Shown: positions 1 through 6,974 of the stretch, piece by piece
Layout of the letters: every line of letters starts with the position of its first letter
Position numbering within the stretch: the stretch's first letter is position 1
Assembly: GCF_016861785.1 (NCBI RefSeq)
Contig: NZ_BOLS01000014.1
Span: 1 to 64,000, forward strand
DNA length: 64,000 nt
Direction of reading: 5' to 3'
Source: Lacticaseibacillus mingshuiensis
GTDB lineage: Bacteria > Bacillota > Bacilli > Lactobacillales > Lactobacillaceae
Program-made: the position numbers and the translations under genes
Notes under the pieces: model-generated
Databases searched by the model: none
Seen by the model: only the letters and a program-made list of their open reading frames with translations
What the model was told of the DNA's origin: nothing

Positions 1-80
1 CGCCACAACTTCTATTTGATAACGGCCTGTTCTGGGATTGCCCTCAACGACTGGCTAACTTGTTCTTGCAATTTACGATT

Positions 81-983
81 TTATTTAAATGTCGAAAAAG
101 CCTGATCGATCTGTTGATATTCCGCCGGGCTGAGCGTGATCTTGAGTGCCGCGACATTGGCGGTCACCTGTTGTGGCACCCGTGCGCCGGGAATGACGGT
201 CATGATCGCCGGATTTTGCAAATACCACGCGAGAATCACTTGCGCAACGGTGGCGTCATGCGCCTTGGCCACATCCCGGACGTCCGCCAGCCCCGTCATG
301 ATCGCCGCGTATTGGCTCGCCGTGAAGCGGGGGAAACGCGCGCCATCCGCCGCACTGTACTTGCCGGTCAAAAGTCCAGACGCCAGCGGGAAGTATGGCA
401 CAAAACCGACGCCGGCCTTCTGTAGATACGGCAACAGCGTGCCCTCGGCCTCGCGGTGCACCAAGCTATAATTGTCCTCCACCACATCGACTAACCCATC
501 ACGATTGGCTTCCTTCAGTTACGCCAGGGAAAAATTCGAGACGCCGATCGCCCGAATCTTGCCAGCTTGCTTCAACTTGGCCAGCGCCGCGACCGCCTCA
601 TCCTTGGGCGTCGTCGCATCCGGAAAATGAATGTAAAACAGATCGATGGTGTCGGTCTTGAGGCGGCGCAACGCGTCATCCACCGCCTGGGTCAAGAACG
701 CCGGCGAGTTATTGGGCCGCCAATCGTTTGCCGGATCTTGGGCAGCCTTGGTCGCGATCAGCACATGCGACCGTGCGCGGGTGCGCTGAAGCACCTCGCC
801 GATGATCTCCTCGGAGCGCCCCTTGCCATATATGTACGCCGTGTCAAACAGCGTGACGCCATCCGCCAGCGCCTGCTCGATCACGGCAAACCCATCCTCA
901 TCGTTGAGGTCCTTGAACAAATTGTGTCCGCCGACCTTATTCGTGCCTAGGCCAAACGCAGGAAATTCAACAGTCGTATGCAT
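81..983 (-). pseudogene. aldo/keto reductase, interrupted by an in-frame stop
   Basis: The reading frame encodes a roughly 300-residue NADPH-dependent aldo/keto reductase of the YdbC/YajO-like type. All four catalytic residues are visible: Asp47 and Tyr52 in LFDTAYIYG, Lys79 in IATKAA and His119 in FYIHFPD. A single TAA (complement of 519-521) stops the frame at codon 155, just after GVSNFSLA. The frame then continues without any shift (LKEANRDGLVDVV, then EDNYSLVHREAEG) to a normal C-terminus. One C-to-T change from CAA (Gln) would explain it. An AGAAGG ribosome-binding site precedes the ATG at 983. It is probably a recent pseudogene; a sequencing error or readthrough would look the same. 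Confidence in the family is high. Confidence 0.85.
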
Positions 984-1083
984 CTGCCAACCTTCTTTCT
1001 GTATGGCCTTATTTTAAGCCATGGCTGGCGAAAATTCGAGGCAAACGCCCTTGATCAGCACAACCCTGAGACGCAAGAGTCAC

Positions 1084-1394
1084 AAAAACTGTCTGAGGGC
1101 ACAGCAAACAGGCCGAAGCGTGCTCCGGCCTGCCAAATTTTAGGTTGGATCCCTTTCCCTCTTCATTTTCGAGATTCCTCCCGTCGGTGTTAGGGGAACT
1201 TATTCAGTTAGAAATTGGGTGGTACATTTTTCCGGTACTTCCCAGTACCGGGTCCGTTTAAGCCCTTTGGGTCACCCAACATGTAACAGGTGACCGTCAT
1301 TGCGTCGCTCGGGGTAGGTCGCGGGTTGGATCCCGCCGGACTGACCAACGCTGGGAGAAAACTCGTGGCCAGCTCCTCCACGCCTCTCAGTGTC
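1084..1394 (-). ncRNA. candidate structured RNA of about 310 nt
   Basis: No protein fits this stretch, but it has its own promoter and is rich in hairpins. The predicted 5' end (CTGAGaGGC, 1382-1390) pairs with the 3' end (GCCCTCAG, 1093-1100), which is followed by a T-run (1084-1088). Between them lie short perfect hairpins, for example CCGGTAC/GTACCGG near 1240, GGTCACC/GGTGACC near 1270-1293, GCGGG/CCCGC near 1320, and a G+C-rich stem CAGGCCG/CGGCCTG at 1109-1132. I compared it from memory with tmRNA, RNase P RNA and SRP RNA and saw no match; 6S RNA could not be excluded. It could also be a long leader of the reductase gene downstream, although the terminal T-run argues for a separate transcript. 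Confidence 0.45.
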
Positions 1395-1400
1395 GAAATT

Positions 1401-1429
1401 AGTATAACACAGGCAAACGCTGCCGTCAA
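1401..1429 (-). promoter_or_regulatory. strong promoter of the candidate RNA
   Basis: On the minus strand TTGACG (1424-1429) and TATACT (1401-1406) are separated by 17 nt. This is a near-consensus sigma-A promoter with a predicted start near 1394. No ribosome-binding site and ATG follow within the next 300 nt, which supports a non-coding transcript. Confidence 0.65.
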
Positions 1430-1653
1430 CTATTTTGTGAATCTTTTTTCGCCGGTCCAGTTAAATTATTATTCAGAACAAAAAGATGAGTTTCCTCTAG
1501 TTTTCCTAATATCATTGCATTCGCCTCATTCGACGGCCTGCGTTCTAGATACATATAAGATTTTTGATCTATAAAAATTTCACAAGCAAATTAAGTGACA
1601 AATAACGGAAACCAGTCTAAACTTTTTGGCAAACTTGGAAAGAAGTGACCAAA

Positions 1654-2475
1654 ATGGCGACCCCAAAACAGATCATCACGTTGTATGGCTGGATTCTCGG
1701 CATCGTCAAGGCGGACATGATCGACCCTGTGACGAGCCACGTCACAACTGGCGTCTATGTAAAGATTGGCGCCGACTGGATGCAAGCCGGCGCAGAGGAG
1801 CCCCGGCTTCCAATCGACTCGATTGTTGTCTATGTCGACGTGACCCCAGCCCTACTTCGACGAGATATCTTCAGGATGGATATCGCCGGGATGAACAGTT
1901 TCACCGGCAAAGTCGCGACGGGTTATCTCACGGCATCTGGGTCGCAAACCAAATGGCGATTGATTCATCAATCGACTCTGACTAAAGAAATGGGACGCAT
2001 TGAAGCAAAGTGGCTGGGTCAGCAAAAACATGACAAGGCCCTCGCCCCGCGTGACCTCACCCGGCTCGATCGTCTCTATCTCCGTTACACGAAATCCGAG
2101 CTGACCCTCGACCAACTCTATGACCTTCAAACGAAACTCGTCAAACCATACCGAGGCGGCCTCCCGCATGAGTTGGTCGCAAAGCGGCGGGCCGAGCTCG
2201 CCCTCATCGCAGAAGACGATGCCAAAAACGGGGCGCCGGTGCCGCTATTGCTCAATACCAAGCCTGGCGACTGGGTGTATCAGGCGAAACTCGACGGGTG
2301 GGTCGATCCAAATTTCATTGAGAAACCAAATCTTGATTATGAGGCCAAGCTCACGCTGCTGATCGAGCGGCTTCAGGGCGAGGCCACTTACCGCGCGCGC
2401 AATCATGTGCCATTTTTCGAAAAAGGTGATCTGCCGTCCGATCTGAAACAACACCATTTTCAGCCGCAAAGCTAA
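1654..2475 (+). CDS. hypothetical protein, first gene of a two-gene unit
   Basis: This encodes a 273-residue protein (MATPKQIITLYGWILGIVKAD) that I do not recognise. The ATG at 1654 is preferred over the in-frame GTG at 1645 because GGAAAGAAG sits 8 nt before the ATG. It looks soluble and cytoplasmic: there is no signal peptide and no clear membrane segment, and the middle is charged and helical (TRLDRLYLRYTKSELTLDQLYDLQTK). The next gene starts 21 nt downstream behind its own ribosome-binding site, so the two are probably co-transcribed and may act together. No catalytic motif is visible. Confidence 0.7.
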   Translation: MATPKQIITLYGWILGIVKADMIDPVTSHVTTGVYVKIGADWMQAGAEEPRLPIDSIVVYVDVTPALLRRDIFRMDIAGMNSFTGKVATGYLTASGSQTKWRLIHQSTLTKEMGRIEAKWLGQQKHDKALAPRDLTRLDRLYLRYTKSELTLDQLYDLQTKLVKPYRGGLPHELVAKRRAELALIAEDDAKNGAPVPLLLNTKPGDWVYQAKLDGWVDPNFIEKPNLDYEAKLTLLIERLQGEATYRARNHVPFFEKGDLPSDLKQHHFQPQS

Positions 2476-2496
2476 TTTCGATAGGAGATGCTAATT

Positions 2497-3561
2497 ATGG
2501 CCGAAAAAACGTACCAAGCTGACCTTTCAGCGACCATTACCGGTGGCGTCACAGAGTACGTCCAAAATGCGAGCGGTCAGTTCGTTCCGCGAGATTTCGT
2601 TCACTTCAAGCTTAGTCTGGTGAAAACGTATGTACAAGATGTCGATCTCGATACCGAAGAGGCGCTGATGCCGTTTTCCACAGACTTCATCGCACGCAAC
2701 GTCAACGTGGGCGACCAGCTTAGTCCCCAGCACCCGGTCACGCTAGCTCGAATTCAGATCTATTCTGCAGATGCGGTACAAACCTGGAATAAGCAGAAAG
2801 CATCCGCGCGCGATCAGCTTGTTCTAGCCGCACAAAACTTTGCCCGTGATCAAAAGAATGGCAAGGCAGTAGTGGAAGCCGCCAAACAATTTGCATCCGG
2901 TAAGGGCACGTTCGAGGCAATGCAAGCCAGTGAAGTCCGCGCGGCTGGCCAGTTTGTCAAAAAGCCCACGGGTCCACTTGGCCGATTGCTTTCGCGGCAG
3001 CGCCAAGTATGGACGCGGTATCAGGCACAACCCGCACCAAAGCCAAGGGAACGCACGTTGATCATTGGGCTTTCGCTTAATGATGTCGATTCCTCTGAGA
3101 TCGATGACGATCGGATGCCGTACAACGAATATCGCATCAAAGACCCCGTCTATCGCCACCAGCTGTTTTTGTGGTGGAAGAATCGCGAAGATGGCGTCCC
3201 GACTGGTGATAGGAGCGCGATCGGAATGCCGCATAGTCTGTCGTACAAGAGCGAGATCATGCTCGGAGAAGATGATTTCCGGCAACTAGAAGCCGCTAAA
3301 GAGCCAGTTGGGTCCGACTCAAAACCAGCGACTGGGGAAGCGCTAACCCCTGCTGACACCAAGCCAACAACTGAGGAAAAGGTGCCTGACTTGGGCCCAA
3401 AATCAGAAGCTGGGGACAAGCCCAGTGACCTGGACTCAAAGCCAGAACCCGAGGAAAACCCATCCGCCCCTCACCCACATCAAGCGTCCGATGAATCGCC
3501 AACTGTCCCCGACAAGAAGCCAGAGGACAGCCCCGCGGATTCCGCCACACCGCCGCAATAA
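2497..3561 (+). CDS. hypothetical protein with acidic Pro-rich tail
   Basis: This 354-residue protein is of unknown function. An upstream in-frame ATG (2488) overlaps the AGGAG ribosome-binding site (2483-2487), so ATG 2497 (MAEKTYQADLS), 9 nt after it, is taken as the start. Residues 1-265 look folded. From about residue 270 the tail becomes low-complexity, rich in Pro, Asp, Glu, Ser and Lys, with imperfect repeats of the type DSKPATGE, DTKPTTEE, DSKPEPEE. No signal peptide or cell-wall anchor is present, so an intracellular scaffold or partner of the preceding protein is possible, but this is inference. A strong terminator follows within 20 nt. Confidence 0.7.
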   Translation: MAEKTYQADLSATITGGVTEYVQNASGQFVPRDFVHFKLSLVKTYVQDVDLDTEEALMPFSTDFIARNVNVGDQLSPQHPVTLARIQIYSADAVQTWNKQKASARDQLVLAAQNFARDQKNGKAVVEAAKQFASGKGTFEAMQASEVRAAGQFVKKPTGPLGRLLSRQRQVWTRYQAQPAPKPRERTLIIGLSLNDVDSSEIDDDRMPYNEYRIKDPVYRHQLFLWWKNREDGVPTGDRSAIGMPHSLSYKSEIMLGEDDFRQLEAAKEPVGSDSKPATGEALTPADTKPTTEEKVPDLGPKSEAGDKPSDLDSKPEPEENPSAPHPHQASDESPTVPDKKPEDSPADSATPPQ

Positions 3562-3567
3562 CCCGTA

Positions 3568-3604
3568 CAAAAAAGCCGAGGCCCTCACCCTGCCTCGGTT
3601 TTTA
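3568..3604. terminator. bidirectional intrinsic terminator
   Basis: The stem CCGAGG/CCTCGG (3576-3581 with 3593-3598) is flanked by an A-run on one side and a T-run on the other. It can end both the hypothetical pair from the left and the crcB pair from the right. Confidence 0.85.
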
Positions 3605-3626
3605 CATAACTTCTCTCTCTGCCCGC

Positions 3627-3980
3627 CTACCCGATCCACTTACCCAGCAGCAGGCCGAGCACCAGTGCGCCGCCGCCCAGCGCCACGCTGCCTAGCCAAT
3701 AGGATAGTGCCGCGCCCCACCGCCGATTTTTCAACAGAATAAAGGTCTCGGTCATGTAGGTGGAAAATGTGGTCAGTCCGCCGCAGAAACCGGCCAACAG
3801 GATCACCGACCCGCCCCATGTGGCAAATAACCCGAAAAATGTACCGGCAAGAAAAGCGCCCAGGAGATTGACCAGCAGCGTCGCCAGTGGCAAGTTTGGC
3901 CACCGCTTTTTTCCCCAAATCGTCACCTCATAACGCACCACGGCGCCGCAGCCGGCCGCCGCTGCCACCGCGATCACCAT
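3627..3980 (-). CDS. crcB: fluoride channel CrcB/FluC, subunit 2
   Basis: This 117-residue membrane protein of four helices belongs to the FluC/CrcB fluoride channels, which export cytoplasmic fluoride. Family motifs are present: an Arg near the start of TM1 (AVVRYEV), LLVNLLGAF with the conserved Asn in TM2, and the phenylalanine-box segment GGLTTFSTY in TM3. It overlaps the upstream crcB by 7 nt, so the two are translationally coupled. Two unequal subunits in tandem are the usual arrangement in lactic acid bacteria and suggest a heteromeric dual-topology channel. Expression should follow the upstream fluoride riboswitch. Confidence 0.93.
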   Translation of the reverse strand: MVIAVAAAAGCGAVVRYEVTIWGKKRWPNLPLATLLVNLLGAFLAGTFFGLFATWGGSVILLAGFCGGLTTFSTYMTETFILLKNRRWGAALSYWLGSVALGGGALVLGLLLGKWIG

Positions 3981-4372
3981 ATTTTCACCCCGTCATGCGT
4001 GATGCGCCGCGCAAGCAGGTACCCCAGCGCGCTGGCCAGTAAGCCGCCGACCAGGTTCACGGCCAGCAAGCCCAGCGCCTGTGCCGGCCGATCCGCCAGC
4101 AGATTCGCCACATTCAGCAGCAGCGATGAAAATGTGGTGAAGCCGCCCATCAGGCCCGTGCCAAGCGCCAAGATCAGCGTTTCGGGCAGGTCGAATTGCA
4201 TGGCGATGCCGTACGTCAATAGCACCAGCAAAAAACTGCCGAGCAGATTGACGCTGGTGGTGCCCAATAAGGTGTCGCTATCATGGAGGCGCTGGCTGAC
4301 CGCAAAGCGCAGGCCCCCGCCCAGCGCGCCGCCAAGGAAGACGGCCAGATCATTTTTCAGGTGCGTAGACAT
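3974..4372 (-). CDS. crcB: fluoride channel CrcB/FluC, subunit 1
   Basis: This 132-residue four-helix membrane protein is the first of two CrcB/FluC subunits. Motifs are GGALGGGLRFAVS near the N-terminus, TTSVNLLGSF in TM2 and GGFTTFSSLL in TM3, where the Phe residues line the ion path in characterised channels. Its start lies 23 nt downstream of the end of the riboswitch terminator stem, behind a GGAAGGGGA ribosome-binding site. The pair is transcribed away from the enolase gene, and both units carry the same type of riboswitch, which ties fluoride export to protection of glycolysis. Confidence 0.93.
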   Translation of the reverse strand: MSTHLKNDLAVFLGGALGGGLRFAVSQRLHDSDTLLGTTSVNLLGSFLLVLLTYGIAMQFDLPETLILALGTGLMGGFTTFSSLLLNVANLLADRPAQALGLLAVNLVGGLLASALGYLLARRITHDGVKIW

Positions 4373-4395
4373 TTAGATCCCCTTCCCAAAATAAA

Positions 4396-4462
4396 GACAC
4401 CTACCCCAATCGACTGGGATAGGTGTCATCAACTCAAACGTTTAGGCGAACACCTTCGCCAT
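4396..4462 (-). promoter_or_regulatory. fluoride riboswitch (crcB motif) of the crcB pair
   Basis: The minus-strand leader shows the fluoride aptamer. P1 is GGCGA/TCGCC (4445-4460) enclosing AGGTGT. A short P3 hairpin AAC/GTT follows, then TTGATG and ACACC, whose ACACC can pair with the GGTGT of the P1 loop as the pseudoknot. The same ACACC belongs to a terminator stem (GACACCTA/TAGGTGTC, 4396-4427) ending in a T-rich run. Fluoride binding should hold the pseudoknot and prevent termination, so the switch is predicted to be ON with fluoride. Confidence 0.9.
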
Positions 4463-4475
4463 TTAGATGCGTTTT

Positions 4476-4504
4476 AGTATACACAGTGAGCGCGGCGGTG
4501 GCAA
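4476..4504 (-). promoter_or_regulatory. promoter of the crcB pair
   Basis: On the minus strand TTGCCA (4499-4504) and TATACT (4476-4481) are 17 nt apart. This places the transcript start just upstream of the fluoride aptamer. Confidence 0.7.
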
Positions 4505-4532
4505 GGATGGATCAGCCCTCACCAAGCCCACG

Positions 4533-5033
4533 TTATTGCCAAACCGGCCGTTCCAGCACAGGCCACTCCTGAAAGGTACGCGAGGTCAGATCGGCGGTGC
4601 CAGTCGTCAAGAAGCACGCCGCCCACAACACAAGTGGCGAACTGTTTGCCAACGTCAAAGAATCCGGTGGCATCAAAAGCGCGCCCAGCGAATCTTGTCC
4701 TTGAAACTGAACGGGATCACTTAGCAGACCACCCGCTGCAGCCGTCAGCGAGTAAAAAACGCACAGGTGCTGATTGAGATTCCAGCGTTTGTAGGCCCAG
4801 GGGTAAACAAAACTGACGGCTCCTAACTGGCGGTCGATTCGGCAAGTCAAGCCAGTCTCTTCGCGGACCTCACGCAAAACTGTTTTGTCTAAAGGCTCCG
4901 GTCCATCAAGACTGCCGCCTGGAAGGTCATAACGATTTTGATACGGCCCACCGCTTTTTTTCATGACGAGAAGCTGGCCGTCGATCGCAATCACACCATA
5001 ACAGCCAAAAGCGCGATGTAGTTCAACACTCAT
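4533..5033 (-). CDS. Nudix hydrolase
   Basis: This 166-residue Nudix-family protein hydrolyses nucleoside-diphosphate-linked compounds. The full Nudix box (G-x5-E-x7-REVREETGL) lies at residues 40-62, with LPGGSLDG before it. The ATG at 5033 (MSVELHRAFG) is chosen because GGAGGAAAACAAA precedes it; a longer in-frame version from 5090 lacks a ribosome-binding site. It lies between the crcB pair and enolase but reads on the minus strand, and its end is 29 nt from the crcB promoter. The substrate cannot be told from sequence, and a role in the fluoride response is not implied. Confidence 0.85.
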   Translation of the reverse strand: MSVELHRAFGCYGVIAIDGQLLVMKKSGGPYQNRYDLPGGSLDGPEPLDKTVLREVREETGLTCRIDRQLGAVSFVYPWAYKRWNLNQHLCVFYSLTAAAGGLLSDPVQFQGQDSLGALLMPPDSLTLANSSPLVLWAACFLTTGTADLTSRTFQEWPVLERPVWQ

Positions 5034-5173
5034 TTTGTTTTCCTCCAAGCCTCCAGCCAGTTGAACCCGGAAGGTAACGTCTATTTCCAAATATGCCTTA
5101 CTTTGATTGTACGCTTTAATGGACGTTCGAACTACCTGATCGGCGATAAGCGCCGTCCGCGTCCCTTTTTCCC

Positions 5174-5202
5174 TTGCACGGTTTGATTTGAGGGTGTAAC
5201 CT
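5174..5202 (+). promoter_or_regulatory. promoter of enolase
   Basis: TTGCAC (5174-5179) and TAACCT (5197-5202) are spaced by 17 nt. The predicted start near 5209 lies about 12 nt before the fluoride aptamer. Confidence 0.6.
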
Positions 5203-5220
5203 GTGGATGTACAAACGAAT

Positions 5221-5313
5221 AGGCGATGACGTTCGCCATTAATAATTGACTATCAATTGATGACGTCTACTAGGTCCGCACACGTGCGGGTCTGGTAGGC
5301 GTCTTTTCTTTTT
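5221..5313 (+). promoter_or_regulatory. fluoride riboswitch in the enolase leader
   Basis: The leader contains a second fluoride aptamer. P1 is GGCGA/TCGCC (5222-5226 with 5233-5237). The loop GACGT (5228-5232) can pair with ACGTC (5263-5267) as the pseudoknot, and P3 is AATTGA/TCAATT (5244-5258). The ACGTC strand is also the foot of a long terminator hairpin (5262-5303) followed by TTTTCTTTTT, and the enolase ribosome-binding site comes directly after. The layout matches the crcB leader and predicts antitermination when fluoride is bound. Enolase is inhibited by fluoride, so extra synthesis is a sensible response. Confidence 0.9.
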
Positions 5314-5334
5314 GGTAGCGGAAGGAGCTGCATT

Positions 5335-6621
5335 ATGTCAGTAGTCATTGAAAGTGTTAAAGCCCGGGAGATCTTCGATTCACGTGGCAACCCAACCGTT
5401 GAGGCCGATGTCATCTTGTCTGATGGCACGCTGGGCCGCGCCGAGGTTCCATCAGGCGCTTCCACCGGTGAAAAAGAGGCCGTTGAGCTCCGCGATGGCG
5501 GTGACCGGCTCCAAGGCAAAGGGGTCCTCAAGTCGGTCAACAACGTGAACACCGAGATCAATGCCGCACTCAAAGGCCAAGATCCGTTCAATCAGGGTCA
5601 CATCGACCAATTGATGATCAATCTCGATGGCACTCCGAACAAGGCACGCCTTGGCGCCAACGCGATCTTGGGTGTTTCCATGGCCACCGCCCGCGCGGCT
5701 GCCAACGCGCTGCACACCCCGCTGTATCGTTATCTTGGCGGTACCGATATCGAATTGCCGCAAACGTTCCACAATGTCATCAACGGCGGCGAGCACGCGG
5801 ACAACGGCATCGACTTCCAGGAATTCATGATCACCCCGGTCGAGCGCACCAGCTTCCGTGATGGTTTTGAAAAAATTGCCAACACCTATCACACCTTGAA
5901 GAAGGTCATCGAAAAGGCTGGCTTCACCACAGGCCTGGGCGACGAAGGTGGCTTTGCCCCGGACCTGAACAACTCCGAAGAGGCCTTGAAGATGTTGCAC
6001 GAAGCGATCATCCAAGCCGGCTATGTGCCTGGCAAAGAGATCGCCATCGCCTTTGATGCCGCGGCTTCTTATTTCTACAACCGCGACACCAAGAACTACG
6101 ATTTCGAAGGTAAGACTTACACCCCAGATGAAATGAGCGATGTTTACGCTCATCTGCTCGATGAATTCCCAGAGATCATTTCGATCGAGGATCCATTTGG
6201 CGAAGAGGACTGGGACAATTTTGCCAAGTTCACCAAGCAATATGGCGACCGCGTTCAGATCGTCGCCGATGATCCGGTCTGCACGAACCCGGCCCTGATC
6301 CGCGAGGCGATTCAAAAAGGCATGGCGAACTCTATCCTCATCAAGCTCAACCAAATCGGCACGGTCTCCGAGACGCTTGAGGCGGTGCGCCTGTCCCGCA
6401 AGAACGGCTACACGACCATGATCTCCCATCGCTCCGGCGAGACTGGCGATACCTTCGTCGCTGACTTCACCGTTGCCGTCAATGGTGGCCAGCTCAAGTC
6501 CGGTGCGCCAGCTCGCTCCGAACGTGTTGAAAAGTATAACCAGTTGCTGCGAATCGAAGAGGAACTCGGCGACGATAGCACCCGTCTGGCCCACTTCCCA
6601 GATGACGTGACCCTCGACTAA
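5335..6621 (+). CDS. eno: enolase
   Basis: Enolase (428 residues) converts 2-phosphoglycerate to phosphoenolpyruvate in glycolysis with Mg2+. Diagnostic segments include the N-terminal AREIFDSRGNPTVE, GANAILGVS, the catalytic loop GDEGGFAP, metal ligands in AFDAAAS, SIEDPFGEEDW and ADDPVCTN, and the late SHRSGETGD. Length is normal. The AAGGAG ribosome-binding site lies 7 nt before the ATG. It stands alone rather than after gap-pgk-tpi, and its leader is a fluoride riboswitch, so its transcription is set by fluoride through attenuation. A hairpin repeat begins 4 nt after the stop codon and may act as the terminator. Confidence 0.98.
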   Translation: MSVVIESVKAREIFDSRGNPTVEADVILSDGTLGRAEVPSGASTGEKEAVELRDGGDRLQGKGVLKSVNNVNTEINAALKGQDPFNQGHIDQLMINLDGTPNKARLGANAILGVSMATARAAANALHTPLYRYLGGTDIELPQTFHNVINGGEHADNGIDFQEFMITPVERTSFRDGFEKIANTYHTLKKVIEKAGFTTGLGDEGGFAPDLNNSEEALKMLHEAIIQAGYVPGKEIAIAFDAAASYFYNRDTKNYDFEGKTYTPDEMSDVYAHLLDEFPEIISIEDPFGEEDWDNFAKFTKQYGDRVQIVADDPVCTNPALIREAIQKGMANSILIKLNQIGTVSETLEAVRLSRKNGYTTMISHRSGETGDTFVADFTVAVNGGQLKSGAPARSERVEKYNQLLRIEEELGDDSTRLAHFPDDVTLD

Positions 6622-6624
6622 AAA

Positions 6625-6746
6625 AGGGTGCGCAGCGCGGCGTTCAGGTCTGGGTAGCTAGTTCGGCTTAGGTACTTGGTGGCGAACTTGGCCACCGAGT
6701 GCCTGATCCGACTAGATATCCCAGACCTGCCGCGCGGAGCCCAACT
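6625..6746. repeat. intergenic hairpin repeat, copy 1
   Basis: This is a 122-bp element starting AGGGTGCG and ending GCCCAACT. It folds into one long imperfect hairpin, with outer stem GCGCGGC/GCCGCGC, then GGTCTGGGTAGCTAG against CTAGATATCCCAGACC. Related copies are at 27208, 30667, 30791 and 30915, with a fragment near 12085. It is immediately followed by the first few bases of another unit (AGGGTGCG). Confidence 0.85.
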
Positions 6747-6974
6747 AGGGTGCGCAGGTACGCAACTGAAGCAAATTCAGTGTTCCTGACACACGCGGTG
6801 AAAATTTCACCGTTGACGATTCATCAGCGCAACAGTTTCACCTCAGCCTCGCCGCTGGGGCAGTGCCGCCGAGTATGGGCGACGGTACTGCCGGGGCGGC
6901 GACGCCCTTTGTGATAATAGGCAGGATGCGGGTCGCGCCAAGTACGCGGCCCCTTTCTTTTGGAGGAGATCAAC
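6747..6974 (+). promoter_or_regulatory. leader of the P-type ATPase with two hairpins
   Basis: No gene is seen here. A large G+C hairpin (about 6852-6904, GCCGC to GGCGGC) precedes a possible extended -10 element (TGTGATAAT, 6911-6919). A second hairpin, GGGTCGCG/CGCGGCCC (about 6930-6952), ends in CTTTCTTTT directly before the GGAGGAG ribosome-binding site. The second structure could be an attenuator or simply the terminator of upstream transcription. I looked for the conserved core of the manganese (yybP-ykoY) riboswitch and did not find it. Confidence 0.4.

Noticed and set aside
1250-1356. tRNA-like or tmRNA-like 3' end on the plus strand (GCGGG-TTGGATC-CCGCC, then CCA)
   Set aside because: The loop lacks the TTC core, no D-arm or acceptor partner fits, and the strong promoter faces the other way.
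5452-6594. Long open frame antisense to enolase (380 codons)
   Set aside because: It is a shadow of the GC-rich eno frame, with no ribosome-binding site and no recognisable protein.
6747-6974. Manganese (yybP-ykoY) riboswitch before the P-type ATPase
   Set aside because: The conserved junction segments of that riboswitch could not be found; only generic hairpins are visible.
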